Shown here: in pieces, positions 46,485-55,626 of the stretch
How positions within the stretch are numbered: the stretch's first letter is position 1
How the letters are laid out: every line of letters begins with the position of its first letter
DNA from: Bacteroides intestinalis
Lineage (GTDB): Bacteria; Bacteroidota; Bacteroidia; Bacteroidales; Bacteroidaceae
Direction: 5' to 3'
Assembly (NCBI RefSeq): GCF_003464595.1
Contig: NZ_QRZF01000013.1
Location: forward strand, 62,001-126,000
Length of the DNA: 64,000 nt
Translations under genes and position numbers: made by a program
The notes under the pieces: generated by a model
Seen by the model: only the letters and a program-made list of their open reading frames with translations
Told to the model about the DNA's origin: nothing
Database searches by the model: none

Positions 46485-46518
46485 AAAAGCCCTGAAGTTT
46501 CGCATTTCAGGGCTTTTT
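46485..46518 (+). terminator. Terminator after the small gene
   Basis: AAAAGCCCTGAA pairs with TTTCAGGGCTTTTT around an eight-base loop with a T tail; it could work on both strands. Confidence 0.85.
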
Positions 46519-46706
46519 AAATCATTCTCCTATCAACAGCCTACTTATTGCAGCATTATTCATAGCCCATTCATAGGTGTAAGCCTTATAGGCTTCAAGA
46601 GTATCCATCATCCGGCATCACTGGTACGTTTCATGAAAAGTAAATTTCGTTCGGGCAGTCAGTTGTACACTGAGGATATCTAAAGGGAGTCCGGATCCGG
46701 ATATGC

Positions 46707-47585
46707 CTATCCCCCTACTCCCGTCACTGTCTTCAGCAAATAACCTATCAGAAAGCTGATTCCGGCCACGGAGAAGCTCAACACCGCCATCTCCGTGAAA
46801 CGGCGTTTAAAGCTTTCATTACGGGCAATGGCATAATAATAGTTGAAAAAGGCAATAATCAGCAACGCCATCACCAGCATGATGCATAAAGCCAGAACAG
46901 GACTTGACAATAAGATAAACGGACCTACCAAAGCCACTACGGTTATGATATAAGCTATCCCCGTATAAATAGCTGCCTTAACCGGACGCTTATTATGAGT
47001 CTTTTCTGATTTAGTGGAAAGGTATTCGGAAGAAGCCATAGAAAGTGCCGCTGCAATCCCTGTAATGCTGCCGGTCAGCGCAATCAGTTTCGTATCATTC
47101 AGCGCCAGCGTGAAACCTGCCAATGCTCCGGTAAACTCCACCAAGGCATCATTTAGCCCTAGGACCACCGAACCCATATATTGCAAGCGCTCCTCATCTA
47201 TCATTTCAATAAGCTTTTCTTCATGGTGCTGCTCATCCCGCGCCATCTCGGCAAAGTGTTCCATACTCGGGTATTGGGAATATACCCCACTCGTTTCTTT
47301 CTCTCCCAGTTCCAGACGACGAACGGCAAACGTAACACCCAGCAGACGCACTAACCATACATAAAAGCAGATTTCAAAACGATTAGGACTGACATCCTGA
47401 TGAGTATAGCCTCGTAGTGTGGCGTAGTGCCTACTTTCATCCTCTGCAATACGTTGCAATATCTCCCGGTTATGAGGATCCTTTTCCTTTGCCGCTAACT
47501 TCCGGTATATAATACTCGATGTTATTTCCTCTTTCTGAAAGCCAATCATCTTTTTGATCAATTCTTGCTTAGTCTCTTTCTCCAT
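46707..47585 (-). CDS. Ferritin-like/VIT1 fusion membrane protein
   Basis: 292 residues. The N-terminal ferritin-like domain (about 1-130) has metal-ligand helices EEITSSIIYRKLAAKE, EDESRHYATL and DEQHHEEKLIEM. The C-terminal VIT1/CCC1 transporter domain (about 140-290) has LNDALVEFTGALAGF and the hallmark SMASSEYLSTKSEK, with four or five membrane helices. It probably oxidises and exports Fe(II) or Mn(II) at the inner membrane, protecting from metal and peroxide stress. Upstream bases 46519-46706 contain no recognised element. Confidence 0.9.
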   Translation of the reverse strand: MEKETKQELIKKMIGFQKEEITSSIIYRKLAAKEKDPHNREILQRIAEDESRHYATLRGYTHQDVSPNRFEICFYVWLVRLLGVTFAVRRLELGEKETSGVYSQYPSMEHFAEMARDEQHHEEKLIEMIDEERLQYMGSVVLGLNDALVEFTGALAGFTLALNDTKLIALTGSITGIAAALSMASSEYLSTKSEKTHNKRPVKAAIYTGIAYIITVVALVGPFILLSSPVLALCIMLVMALLIIAFFNYYYAIARNESFKRRFTEMAVLSFSVAGISFLIGYLLKTVTGVGG

Positions 47586-47673
47586 GCTCTTTATTTTAAG
47601 GATACACTAAATTATAAGTTATTTATCAGGTACAACAATCCAAGCAATAATTGTTTCCGGTCAGAATGATTTT

Positions 47674-48612
47674 TTAATAAAACATAGAAAGCTGATCGGT
47701 ACGCAGACTCTTCATTTCCCGTTCTTTAATCACTGCGTCCTTATCCACTTCTCCTATTAGCATCGGAGAATCCTTATCGTGTTTACTCCGGTTAAATTTC
47801 GCCGTATTATAATTACCTTTAATAGCATAGCAATAAATGCAGCCATTGAGGCAGCTTTCATAAGTGCCGATGTCAATACTTTCCACACAACGACAAATGT
47901 CCCGCTGATTCTTATCTTTACGGGCAATAATAGGATATCCGACAATTCGTTCAATCAACCTATTGTCAACGCACACTCCACCCGAAATACCCAAATGAGA
48001 TAAGTCGACCTTCATTGTACAAGTATCCAACTCCATCGAACATTCATCCGCAGTCTTCTTAAATGAAATGGCCATGGCATCGATATCTTCCTTTATCAAC
48101 GGCTCGATATGAAATTCACGGAGAAAGGAACGCACATGCGGATAATGATCAATAAAGCCCAGCATACACTTTTCAGTATAGTCATGCAAAGCAAATGCCA
48201 TTTCTGCAAATTTGTCTTGGTGGAAAGTAACTGTGTATTGTTCGTTCGTAAGAATAGGGTCATATCGCCACACCACTTTCTCCCTTCCTATCTTATCAGA
48301 AAGGCGTTTGAATGTATCTATACGCTTTTGAAGTGGTGGCAGTTTACTTTCAAGTTCCGTTCCGTACGGATTCAGTGTAAACTGGAAATAGTATTTATAG
48401 TCCTGCAATCTGTCCAGTTTATCAATCATCGGTGCAGGATTCTTCGTCCAAAAGACAATGCAATCAATGACAGCAGGGTCCAGACTGACCCTGCTGATCA
48501 TATTAGGATTATACGGATTAGGTACCAAAACATACCTTTCTTTTATCCGGTTGAGAAACCACTCCGAATAAAAAGCAGGTATATCCGTCCTGCGACTGGC
48601 ACTGATGATCAT
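47674..48612 (-). CDS. DUF1848 family protein
   Basis: 312 residues. It begins MIISASRRTDIPAFYSEWFLNRI, typical of DUF1848, and continues with VFWTKNPAPMI and WRYDPILTNEQYT. The C-terminus has the cysteines ICRCVESIDIG and CLNGCIYCYA, recalling a radical-SAM-like iron-sulfur site placed at the end of the chain instead of at the start. Function unknown. It lies 12 bases after the gene at 48625 and is likely co-transcribed with it. Confidence 0.85.
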   Translation of the reverse strand: MIISASRRTDIPAFYSEWFLNRIKERYVLVPNPYNPNMISRVSLDPAVIDCIVFWTKNPAPMIDKLDRLQDYKYYFQFTLNPYGTELESKLPPLQKRIDTFKRLSDKIGREKVVWRYDPILTNEQYTVTFHQDKFAEMAFALHDYTEKCMLGFIDHYPHVRSFLREFHIEPLIKEDIDAMAISFKKTADECSMELDTCTMKVDLSHLGISGGVCVDNRLIERIVGYPIIARKDKNQRDICRCVESIDIGTYESCLNGCIYCYAIKGNYNTAKFNRSKHDKDSPMLIGEVDKDAVIKEREMKSLRTDQLSMFY

Positions 48613-48624
48613 CTTCCTATCTCG

Positions 48625-49143
48625 CTATTCGTCGGAAGATGGGGCCACGTAATCTTCTTTAATGAATTCGTCATATACCCTCTTGGGATGGTCAAAATGA
48701 GCCACACCTGTACGATCTTCATTAAAGTTCTCGCGTCGGAATTTTTTCAGTTTCAAGTTGTCTTCAGCATACTCTCTGAGTTTCCTCTTTTCACTCCCGT
48801 ACAAAGAGCTATCCAATACCTCAGATTCCAACAAACCTTCTCTGGGAGTGATGGTAGGCAATAGATTTTGTTCCAACAGTCCGCGATAAGCACCATTGTA
48901 CTCACACCAAACATTATCGCCCAAAACAAACAAGCGATACGTGTAGTTTGACCATGCCGTCTTGATGGTAATCTCGCGGGCATAGATTTCTACTGTCGCC
49001 TCCGAATTGTAATTCGGATCACGGATGACAACCAACTTTCTGCCTGAAATATCCTCTTTTACTAAAGTTGTCCATCTCTCACAATTCAGGATCTCTTCGA
49101 TAATTTCAGGTAGTTTTTCTCTAATCTCAAAATGTATTCTCAT
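48625..49143 (-). CDS. Hypothetical protein upstream of the DUF1848 gene
   Basis: 172 residues, not recognised. N-terminal half beta-rich (LVVIRDPNYNSEATVEIYAREITIKTAWSNYTYRLFVLGDNVWCEYNG), C-terminal half helical and charged. No signal peptide or membrane helix. It is the first gene of a two-gene unit with the DUF1848 gene. Confidence 0.65.
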   Translation of the reverse strand: MRIHFEIREKLPEIIEEILNCERWTTLVKEDISGRKLVVIRDPNYNSEATVEIYAREITIKTAWSNYTYRLFVLGDNVWCEYNGAYRGLLEQNLLPTITPREGLLESEVLDSSLYGSEKRKLREYAEDNLKLKKFRRENFNEDRTGVAHFDHPKRVYDEFIKEDYVAPSSDE

Positions 49144-49241
49144 ATTCTTTGCCTGTGGGTCAGGACTTTTTTACTACCCCCCAATTTGATATATGCCCCT
49201 AAAGATAACAAGTATTTGTCAGAAAAACAATAAAAAATCCA

Positions 49242-50426
49242 TTATCTATTTGCCATGCGATAGATATTTTCCATATCATCGCGATGTAAAACCTTCAAAT
49301 TTCCGGTTGTTACACTACCACCGGAACTGCATTTATCTGCCATGAGTTTAATTTCTTCGTCAGTGGCCTGCCGTCCTATCAGCTCGCAAATACTAACCGG
49401 CATCCCAATTGCGCGATAGAAATTTTCCATGGCTTCAATGCCTGCCAAAGCGGTATGTTCGGGTGATTTGAAATCATTTGTTACACCCATCACATTCACG
49501 GCAAACTGAGCGAAACGGGTTACATTCTCTTTGTAGACATACCGTGCCCAACTTCCCCAAAGAGCTGCCAGACCTGCACCATGTGCTACATCGAATAATG
49601 CACTCAGTTCATGTTCAAGCTGGTGTGTTGCCCAGTCACCGGTTGTTCCACATCCCGTCAAATCATTGTGTGCCAAGCTACCTGCCCACATAATTTGGGC
49701 ACGATGTACATAATTCTCCGGTTCTTTCAGTACTTCAAAAACGCTATCTTTTACCGTACGGAGAATACTCTCAGCAATGGCATCAGTCACCGTCATATCG
49801 TCATCATGAGAGAAATAACGTTCCATAGTATGCATCATAATGTCCGTTACACCACAAGCTGTCTGATAGTTGGGCAATGTATAAGTCCGTTCCGGATTCA
49901 TCACAGCAAATTTGCAACGGCACAGATTATTGGAATAACCTTTTTTCAAATCACCGTCCTCATTGGTTATCACGGTACTGTTACTCATTTCACTTCCCGC
50001 AGCAGGAATTGTCAGCACGGTAGCAACCGGCAGACAAGCTTCCGCATGGGCTCGTCCCATATAGAAATTCCAGACTTCACCCCCATAAGGTACACCGAAA
50101 GCAATTGCCTTCGCAGAGTCGATCACACTACCGCCACCTACAGCAAGAATGAAATCAACCTTTTCTTTTCGGCACAGTTCAATGCCCTCGTGCACTTTCG
50201 ACAAACGTGGGTTAGGAACCACCCCGCCCAGTTTTACGTAAGCAATACCTTCCGCCTCCAATGCCCGGCATATTTTATCCAGCAAACCGGAACGCTCCGC
50301 ACTCTGTCCGCCATAATGTATCAGGACTTTAGTGCCGCCATATTGCTTCACCAATTTCCCTGTTTTATCTTCCGATAATGCTCCAAACACAACCTGTGTG
50401 GGTGCATAGTAAATAAAGTCTTTCAT
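49242..50426 (-). CDS. Iron-containing alcohol dehydrogenase (BDH/YqhD-like)
   Basis: 394 residues from the ATG at 50424-50426; an in-frame ATG ten codons upstream adds a basic stretch not seen in relatives. MKDFIYYAPTQVVFG start, VGGGSVIDSAKAIAFG cofactor motif, DIMMHTMERYF and HQLEHELSALFDVAHGAGLA metal ligands. It reduces butyraldehyde-type or other aldehydes with NADPH. A -7 element (TATCTTTG, minus strand, about 50,452) precedes it. It lies just outside the left end of the integrative element, whose cargo includes a close paralogue (54425-55594). Confidence 0.92.
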   Translation of the reverse strand: MKDFIYYAPTQVVFGALSEDKTGKLVKQYGGTKVLIHYGGQSAERSGLLDKICRALEAEGIAYVKLGGVVPNPRLSKVHEGIELCRKEKVDFILAVGGGSVIDSAKAIAFGVPYGGEVWNFYMGRAHAEACLPVATVLTIPAAGSEMSNSTVITNEDGDLKKGYSNNLCRCKFAVMNPERTYTLPNYQTACGVTDIMMHTMERYFSHDDDMTVTDAIAESILRTVKDSVFEVLKEPENYVHRAQIMWAGSLAHNDLTGCGTTGDWATHQLEHELSALFDVAHGAGLAALWGSWARYVYKENVTRFAQFAVNVMGVTNDFKSPEHTALAGIEAMENFYRAIGMPVSICELIGRQATDEEIKLMADKCSSGGSVTTGNLKVLHRDDMENIYRMANR

Positions 50427-50505
50427 CGTCAATTTTGTTTTTCTATTCTGATACAAAGATAAGCATATTGAAGGTAGAAAGGTTCATAGAAACTATAACT
50501 TTTCA

Positions 50506-50515
50506 TTATCTTTGC
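50506..50515 (+). repeat. Candidate left attachment core (attL)
   Basis: TTATCTTTGC, identical to 62433-62442. It lies 80 bases upstream of the iron ADH gene and 222 bases from the end of the RteC-like gene. Confidence 0.5.
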
Positions 50516-50624
50516 CGAGGATAAGAAACTTTAATGTATCTGTCTGAATGACAGCGTAGAGTGGAGATTAAGAAAGTTGTCGGTAACGATTTGGCAACCG
50601 TGTAACTGCGCTGAACTGCTGCGC

Positions 50625-50648
50625 TTTGCATCTCGTCGAACAACTCTA
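50625..50648 (+). repeat. Left copy of a 24-bp inverted repeat near the element ends
   Basis: Begins TTTGCATCTCGTC and ends GAACAACTCTA. The reverse complement of 62104-62127 matches it at 20 of 24 positions, including the whole GAACAACTCTA block. Possible integrase arm-type sites. Confidence 0.55.
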
Positions 50649-50737
50649 TGCAAATATAGCGTTTTTCTTGGAAATAGCAAAATCGACGACTGTGTTAATG
50701 CAAAATGCGGACAGAATCTTCCATCCGCATTATTTAA

Positions 50738-51331
50738 TCAGCGTCGCCGCTCCTGTTCTTTTTCATCGTCGCGTTGCATCCGCAGATTCAGGCGTTCGCG
50801 CAACTTGTCGAGAAAATAGGTACGGCTCTCGCCCTTGCGCCGTTTGATGTCGGTATAAGCGTCATAGAAACTTCGTGCATCGAGACGAATGCCGAACAAC
50901 TCGCCGAAGAATCCGGCCAGTTCGCTCATGGTTATCTCCCCGTTGTCGATACGTTTCATCTCGTGCAAGGCGTATATCAACTCGACTATTTCGACCACAG
51001 CTCCCGTCCAACGTCGTTTGCATACATGAGGTTTCGGCGGATAAGTATCGCCGTAGCGATTCAAGATCTCCAGCTCCGTGTCAATATATCCTATGACGAT
51101 ATGCAGGAAACGAATTTGAGTATCACTCTCCAGCGTTTTCTCTTTCGAGATATAGCCGCATAAAACGTGCAGGCGGATACGCGCATAACGCAGGGTGCGA
51201 AAAACGGCTTTGCGGTCGTCGTCTTCGTCGCAGAGGGTGCGGAGCGTGTTATCGAAGTCGCGGAACAGTTCTTCCGTGACGGCTTGGGTGGCGGATTCTA
51301 CCAAATGATCCGTCGTGATATGATGGGTCAT
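50738..51331 (-). CDS. rteC: RteC-like protein
   Basis: 197 residues. The C-terminal 120 residues carry the RteC signature: KRRWTGAVVEIVELIYALHEMKRIDNGEITMSELAGFFGELFGIRL and YTDIKRRKGESRTYFLDKLRERLNLRM. In CTnDOT, RteC is a tetracycline-controlled winged-helix activator of the excision operon. Here rteA/rteB and tetQ are absent, so the input signal must differ or come from another element. A long inverted repeat (51336-51418) lies immediately upstream. The product is shorter at the N-terminus than some RteC proteins. Confidence 0.85.
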   Translation of the reverse strand: MTHHITTDHLVESATQAVTEELFRDFDNTLRTLCDEDDDRKAVFRTLRYARIRLHVLCGYISKEKTLESDTQIRFLHIVIGYIDTELEILNRYGDTYPPKPHVCKRRWTGAVVEIVELIYALHEMKRIDNGEITMSELAGFFGELFGIRLDARSFYDAYTDIKRRKGESRTYFLDKLRERLNLRMQRDDEKEQERRR

Positions 51332-51335
51332 AAAT

Positions 51336-51418
51336 GTTCGTTTTATAAGTAAATAAATCAGTTCCTTCGAGTTTGTTGAAGTGGGACTCGGTGGAGATTT
51401 ATTTCTTATAAAGCGAAC
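51336..51418. repeat. Long inverted repeat before the rteC-like gene
   Basis: 51336-51359 (GTTCGTTTTATAAG then AAATAAATC) and 51396-51418 (GATTTATTTC then TTATAAAGCGAAC) are inverted copies with one substitution and one extra base. It starts five bases from the start codon, so in RNA it would sequester the translation start region. Confidence 0.7.
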
Positions 51419-51571
51419 AGCTATCTGCTATTTTATTTTTCGCCGAATAGGTTGTATCGCTTTGTGTAGAGAGAATATGCTTTTATTCTTCATTTTTCTA
51501 TTACAGTTAAATATTTGTTATTCTGGATTATATAAGAATTATAAATTATCTAATAACAGATTTATCAAAAC

Positions 51572-52177
51572 TCATTTTAGCAACCACGTCTGTACTGTTT
51601 TCAGTGCTTGTGACTGCGAGTTTTGTGCGGTTGTGCCTTTTATGGCAAGCCCTGCACTTACCGTAGCTCCTTTGCAAGCATCTTTCAGTTTACGTTCCGT
51701 ACCCGACAGCCCGCTGCCCTCGTGCGTGCAGAACGGAACGACAGTTTTCCCGTTCCAATTATGCTTCTCGATAAAGGTATAGACTGCCATCGGCATATCT
51801 CCCCACCAGTTGGGATACCCCAAGAAGATAATATCGTAATCCTCGACTTTCACATCGCCTTTTATTTCCGGGCGTGTATTGTTTTCTTTCTCCGTTTTCG
51901 CTATCTCCACGCAAGCCTTGTACTCATCCGGGTAAGGCTTGACCGTTTCTATCCGGAACAACTTGCCTCCGCTCTCTTTCGCAATCATTTCGGCAATGAT
52001 ATGGGTATTTCCCTTTTCGATATTTCCCACCGCGTAGTTCTCACCTGTCCGGGAGAAGAAAACCACAAGCACTTTCTTACGATTTTTCATATCTGTTGTT
52101 TGAGACGTATTACCCTGCGCATGAACGGTAAACGCACATGCGCAAAGCATCATTAAAATTGATATTATATTTTTCAT
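51572..52177 (-). CDS. Exported flavodoxin
   Basis: 201 residues. A signal peptide (MKNIISILMMLCACAFTVHA, cleavage before Gln21) precedes a flavodoxin domain: VLVVFFSRTGENYAVG phosphate loop, YDIIFLGYPNWWGDMPMAVYTFIE flavin contact and PFCTHEGSGLSGTE. Export of an FMN protein is unusual and implies periplasmic flavin insertion or a membrane electron donor. Second gene after the SDR under site D, 22 bases downstream. Confidence 0.9.
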   Translation of the reverse strand: MKNIISILMMLCACAFTVHAQGNTSQTTDMKNRKKVLVVFFSRTGENYAVGNIEKGNTHIIAEMIAKESGGKLFRIETVKPYPDEYKACVEIAKTEKENNTRPEIKGDVKVEDYDIIFLGYPNWWGDMPMAVYTFIEKHNWNGKTVVPFCTHEGSGLSGTERKLKDACKGATVSAGLAIKGTTAQNSQSQALKTVQTWLLK

Positions 52178-52198
52178 AACTCCATTGATTCAATCATT

Positions 52199-53038
52199 TC
52201 ATTTTTCGGGTTTCAACGCTCCATAAAAGTAGGATGCCGTGGCGCCGCCATCGATCAGGAAATCGGCTCCTGTGATAAACGCTCCCCGGTCACTCATCAG
52301 CAGCTCGGCAACGTTAGCTATTTCATCCGCCGTACCGGGACGCCCTGCCGGACACTTGGCGAACATATTCTTGTAAAAATCACCTCGCGGCCCGTTGAAC
52401 TCATCCAATGCCAGCGGGGTTACGACAATCCCCGGAGAGATGGAGTTGATACGGGCATCCCGTTCGCCCCATTTCACGGCCTCGGCCATTACACGTTTCA
52501 CGTTGCAGCGTTTGGCCATCTGGTAAGCGTGCAGCGTATCCCGGATATTTTGAGGTTGAAGAATATCGAGCGAGAGCAATCCCTCTGTCGGTGTGCAGGC
52601 CAGTTGCTCGTCCTCGTCGGCAGTGAGTGCAGGCATCCGGTATCCCGACTGGCTGGAAATCGTAACGCCGACACCGCCCTCTTTGATAACTTTACCGACT
52701 TCTTCAAGCAAAACGGCAGTTCCGTACAAGTCCACTTTCAATATGGTCTCCATCGAAGCCTGCGATGGCGATACGCCCGCCGCATTGACAAGCATCGAAA
52801 TCTCACCGTGTTTCCGGGCCTCGGCAATCAGGCTCAATATGGATGCTCTGGATGAAAGATCCATTTCAACGGGTATTGCATCGAACCCGGCATTATTCAT
52901 GATTCGGGCAATATCCTCCGCATTTTCCATCTTCTTATCACCCACGACTATTTTCTTTCCATAGCCTATGCGACGGGCTATTGCCATACCGATCTGACCG
53001 GCTCCGGTCAATATCATTACATCTTGTTTCATTTTCAA
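52199..53038 (-). CDS. Short-chain dehydrogenase/reductase
   Basis: 279 residues. Rossmann motif TGAGQIGMAIARRIG, NAAG in LVNAAGVSP, catalytic Ser in SSQSGYRMP and YxxxK in YQMAKRCNVK, then PGIVVTPLALDE and the usual C-terminal ITGADFLIDGGAT. Compared with classical SDRs, about 25 extra residues lie between the catalytic Ser and Tyr. Cytoplasmic; oxidises or reduces an alcohol/ketone with NAD(P)H. First gene after site D. Confidence 0.9.
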   Translation of the reverse strand: MKMKQDVMILTGAGQIGMAIARRIGYGKKIVVGDKKMENAEDIARIMNNAGFDAIPVEMDLSSRASILSLIAEARKHGEISMLVNAAGVSPSQASMETILKVDLYGTAVLLEEVGKVIKEGGVGVTISSQSGYRMPALTADEDEQLACTPTEGLLSLDILQPQNIRDTLHAYQMAKRCNVKRVMAEAVKWGERDARINSISPGIVVTPLALDEFNGPRGDFYKNMFAKCPAGRPGTADEIANVAELLMSDRGAFITGADFLIDGGATASYFYGALKPEK

Positions 53039-53072
53039 AATCTATTACTTTAATTATTATTCTTAGTAATTA

Positions 53073-53139
53073 CAAAATTACGGTATTACCGTTTGCCCGA
53101 CCTTAACCCTATTACAGAGTATCTTACCGAAATTACAGA
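53073..53139 (-). promoter_or_regulatory. SDR-flavodoxin promoter with 21-bp direct repeat (site D)
   Basis: ATTACAGA at 53111-53118 and 53132-53139 (plus strand; TCTGTAAT on the minus strand) are 21 bp apart with TTCGGTAAG between. The minus-strand -7 element TAATTTTG is at 53073-53080, 31 bp from the repeat. Confidence 0.78.
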
Positions 53140-53159
53140 TTGTCAGGCTGCTTGTCGTC

Positions 53160-54406
53160 TCATGTTTTACGGCGTATATACAGGGCAAATAAACCGATAC
53201 TACCGGATAACACGAGGAATACGATTCCCACAATAAAGATAAAACCGTAGGAAGTTGCATCGGCTAAAAGTCCCCAGCCCCCGGCAGCGATAGCCCCGCC
53301 TATGGCGATAGCCATCGACACGTTGGAGTAAATCTGGGCATAATTCTTATTGCCAAAAACAGAACGTACCAACATCGGTGTCTGTACCGTCACTCCAGCG
53401 TAGGCCCAACCGAAAAGGAAACCGCCGATAATGGAAAGTGTTATCCCGATGTGCCCCATCAACAACAGCACCAAGCCTGATATACCCAGTCCGATGGTTG
53501 TAAGAATACCATACAACGTACTCCGGTCGTTTATCATTCCCAGCAAGACTTTGCCGACCGTGACACCAACCATAACCGCGGAGGCTACAAACGATGCCTG
53601 CTCCACTGAAAACAGAATTTCCTGCATATACGTCGGAACGAACACATTAAGCGTTGCCGTCGCGTTCATTAGAAACGCGAATACTATCAACCCGTAGAAG
53701 ATGGGCATCCTGACAGCATGGGCATACTCGACTCCATCTCCCGTGGATTGTTTACCGTCTGATCGAGAGGGAACAGTGTCAGACAATTCGGCCTCTCCAT
53801 AAGGTTTCAGTCCCTTGTCTTCGGGATAGTCGCGCAGGAGCAATCCCAAGATCGGAGTAACAATCACCATTATTATAATTCCGAATATCAAGTATGTCAT
53901 GCGCCAGCCATATTCCGTAATAAGGAATCCCGCCAGCGGATTGAACAGTACGCCCCCGATACCGGAACCGGCACTGCAAATACCGATAAAAACCCCATAC
54001 GGGTTTTGAACCAACGGTTCAGCAGAGTGGGAAATCCGAGATAGAGTAAAAAAGCCAGCATTATACCGAATACGGCTCCCGTTACATAGAATTGCCACAC
54101 GGCACTGAACAGCGACATCATCATGAAAGTGGCGGCTATCATCGCAGAACAGAGAGTAAGGATCACACGGGCACTGTATTTTTCCAACAGTTTCCCGGCG
54201 AAAGAGAGTGTCAGCGTGGAAAGCAGAAAATTCAGCGACATATATAATCCGAATTTACCGACATCGACTCCTAATTCCTCGCTGACCGGCTTGTAGAAAA
54301 TGCCCGCGCAACTCATTACCAATCCTACAATGACAAACATGATCAGGAAACAGCATCCCACGATCACATAACCGTAATGAAAACCGATGGTTTTATGACT
54401 TTTCAT
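53160..54406 (-). pseudogene. MFS transporter (oxalate:formate antiporter type) with a one-base frameshift
   Basis: Two overlapping frames make one 12-helix MFS protein. The first (from 54406) covers helices 1-5 and ends off-frame after RWFKTRMGF. The second continues with VFIGICSAGSGIGGVLFNPLAGFLITEYGWRMTYLIFG to the end at 53160. The break is at a run of four G (plus-strand C 53993-53996); five G would restore the chain MGVFIGICSAGSG. The gene may be dead, phase-variable at the G run, or a sequencing error. Relatives of the OFA group exchange organic acids. Fourth gene of the flavodoxin-led operon. Confidence 0.85.
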
Positions 54407-54424
54407 ACTCTGCCTCCTTTCTCT

Positions 54425-55594
54425 CTATTGACACATTTCAAAAATTCGCTCTATATCTTCTTGTGCAAGCGGTTTGAATCCGGGTAACACACCATTGCCA
54501 CAGGCTTTTCTCGCCATCACGGGAAAATCTTCGGCACGGATGCCGACCTCGGTGAAAGTACGCTTCAACCCCAGTGTGCCGAACAGGAACTCCGATAGCT
54601 TTTCGATGCTCTGCCGGGCAATAACCATCGGTTCTTGTCTTTCGTCGATACCGAACACGTTTACCCCGAACTGTACATATTTGGAAACGGTGCTTTCATC
54701 CAAGCAATACTCCATCCAACGGGGCGTGAGTATGGCGAGACCGAGCCCGTGAGTAATATCATAAATGGCAGACAACTCGTGTTCCATCGGATGGCAACTC
54801 CATGCCTGCCGTTTACCACCATTCACGAATCCATTGATAGCCCACGAGGAAGTCCACATCAGGTTAGCACGGGCTTCGTAATTCTCCGGTTCCCGCATGG
54901 CTATCGGTGCATACTTGATGATGGTACGCATCATACCCTCCATAAAGTAGTCCAGCATGTAGAGGTCTTGTTCCATGTTGAAATATACTTCCATGATATG
55001 CGACATCATGTCTGCCGCACCGCAGGCTGTCTGGTAAGGACTGACCGTATAGGTGAGGGTCGGATCGAGAAACGATACTTTCGGAAGCATGGGCGGAGCC
55101 AACCGCCCGATCTTGTCTTGTGTCTCCGGATTACTGATGACGCCACCGGCATCCATCTCCGAGCCGGTGGCAGCCAGTGTCAATACCGTTATAACCGGCA
55201 ATGCTTTTTCAATCGGCGCCCAGTTCTCCGAAAGAAAATCCCACGGGTCATGTTCCACACAAGCTCCTGCTGCCATAAATTTGGTGGCATCCAATGTGGA
55301 GCCGCCACCTACTGCCAGCAACACGTCTATTTTTTCATCCTTACAAATCCGCACACCTTTTCTTACCGATTCGATACGGGGATTGGGTTCTATACCCGAT
55401 AACTCGAATACTTCCAAGCCGTTTTTTTCAATTTCGGATATGACGGTATCATACAATCCGGTTTTCTTGATAGAACCTCCACCGTAAGTCAGCAATACAC
55501 GTTTGCCGAACTTGCTTAACTCTTTACCGAGATGTTGCAACTGGTTTTCTCCGAAATAAACTTTGACAGGAATGTCATATATAAAACTATTCAT
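54425..55594 (-). CDS. Iron-containing alcohol dehydrogenase (cargo copy)
   Basis: 389 residues. MNSFIYDIPVKVYFGENQL start, VGGGSTLDATKFMAAG cofactor motif, ADMMSHIMEVYF and HPMEHELSAIYDITHGLGLA metal ligands. It is related to the chromosomal enzyme at 49242-50426 (same BDH/YqhD class), and sits 32 bases after the zinc ADH and 18 before the MFS gene, so it belongs to the cargo operon. It reduces aldehydes in the cytoplasm. Confidence 0.92.
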   Translation of the reverse strand: MNSFIYDIPVKVYFGENQLQHLGKELSKFGKRVLLTYGGGSIKKTGLYDTVISEIEKNGLEVFELSGIEPNPRIESVRKGVRICKDEKIDVLLAVGGGSTLDATKFMAAGACVEHDPWDFLSENWAPIEKALPVITVLTLAATGSEMDAGGVISNPETQDKIGRLAPPMLPKVSFLDPTLTYTVSPYQTACGAADMMSHIMEVYFNMEQDLYMLDYFMEGMMRTIIKYAPIAMREPENYEARANLMWTSSWAINGFVNGGKRQAWSCHPMEHELSAIYDITHGLGLAILTPRWMEYCLDESTVSKYVQFGVNVFGIDERQEPMVIARQSIEKLSEFLFGTLGLKRTFTEVGIRAEDFPVMARKACGNGVLPGFKPLAQEDIERIFEMCQ

Positions 55595-55626
55595 AATTTT
55601 CTTTTTTTGATAGGTGAATACTCTTT

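Noticed and set aside
46519..46706. Short minus-strand peptide-like frame between the terminator and the VIT gene
   Set aside because: Only about 29 codons with an upstream in-frame stop; no support for translation.
48109..48864. Plus-strand frame of 251 codons
   Set aside because: It covers parts of two genes on the minus strand (DUF1848 and its neighbour) and has no conserved motif.
49611..50378. Plus-strand frame of 255 codons
   Set aside because: Antisense to the iron alcohol dehydrogenase, which has complete cofactor and metal motifs.
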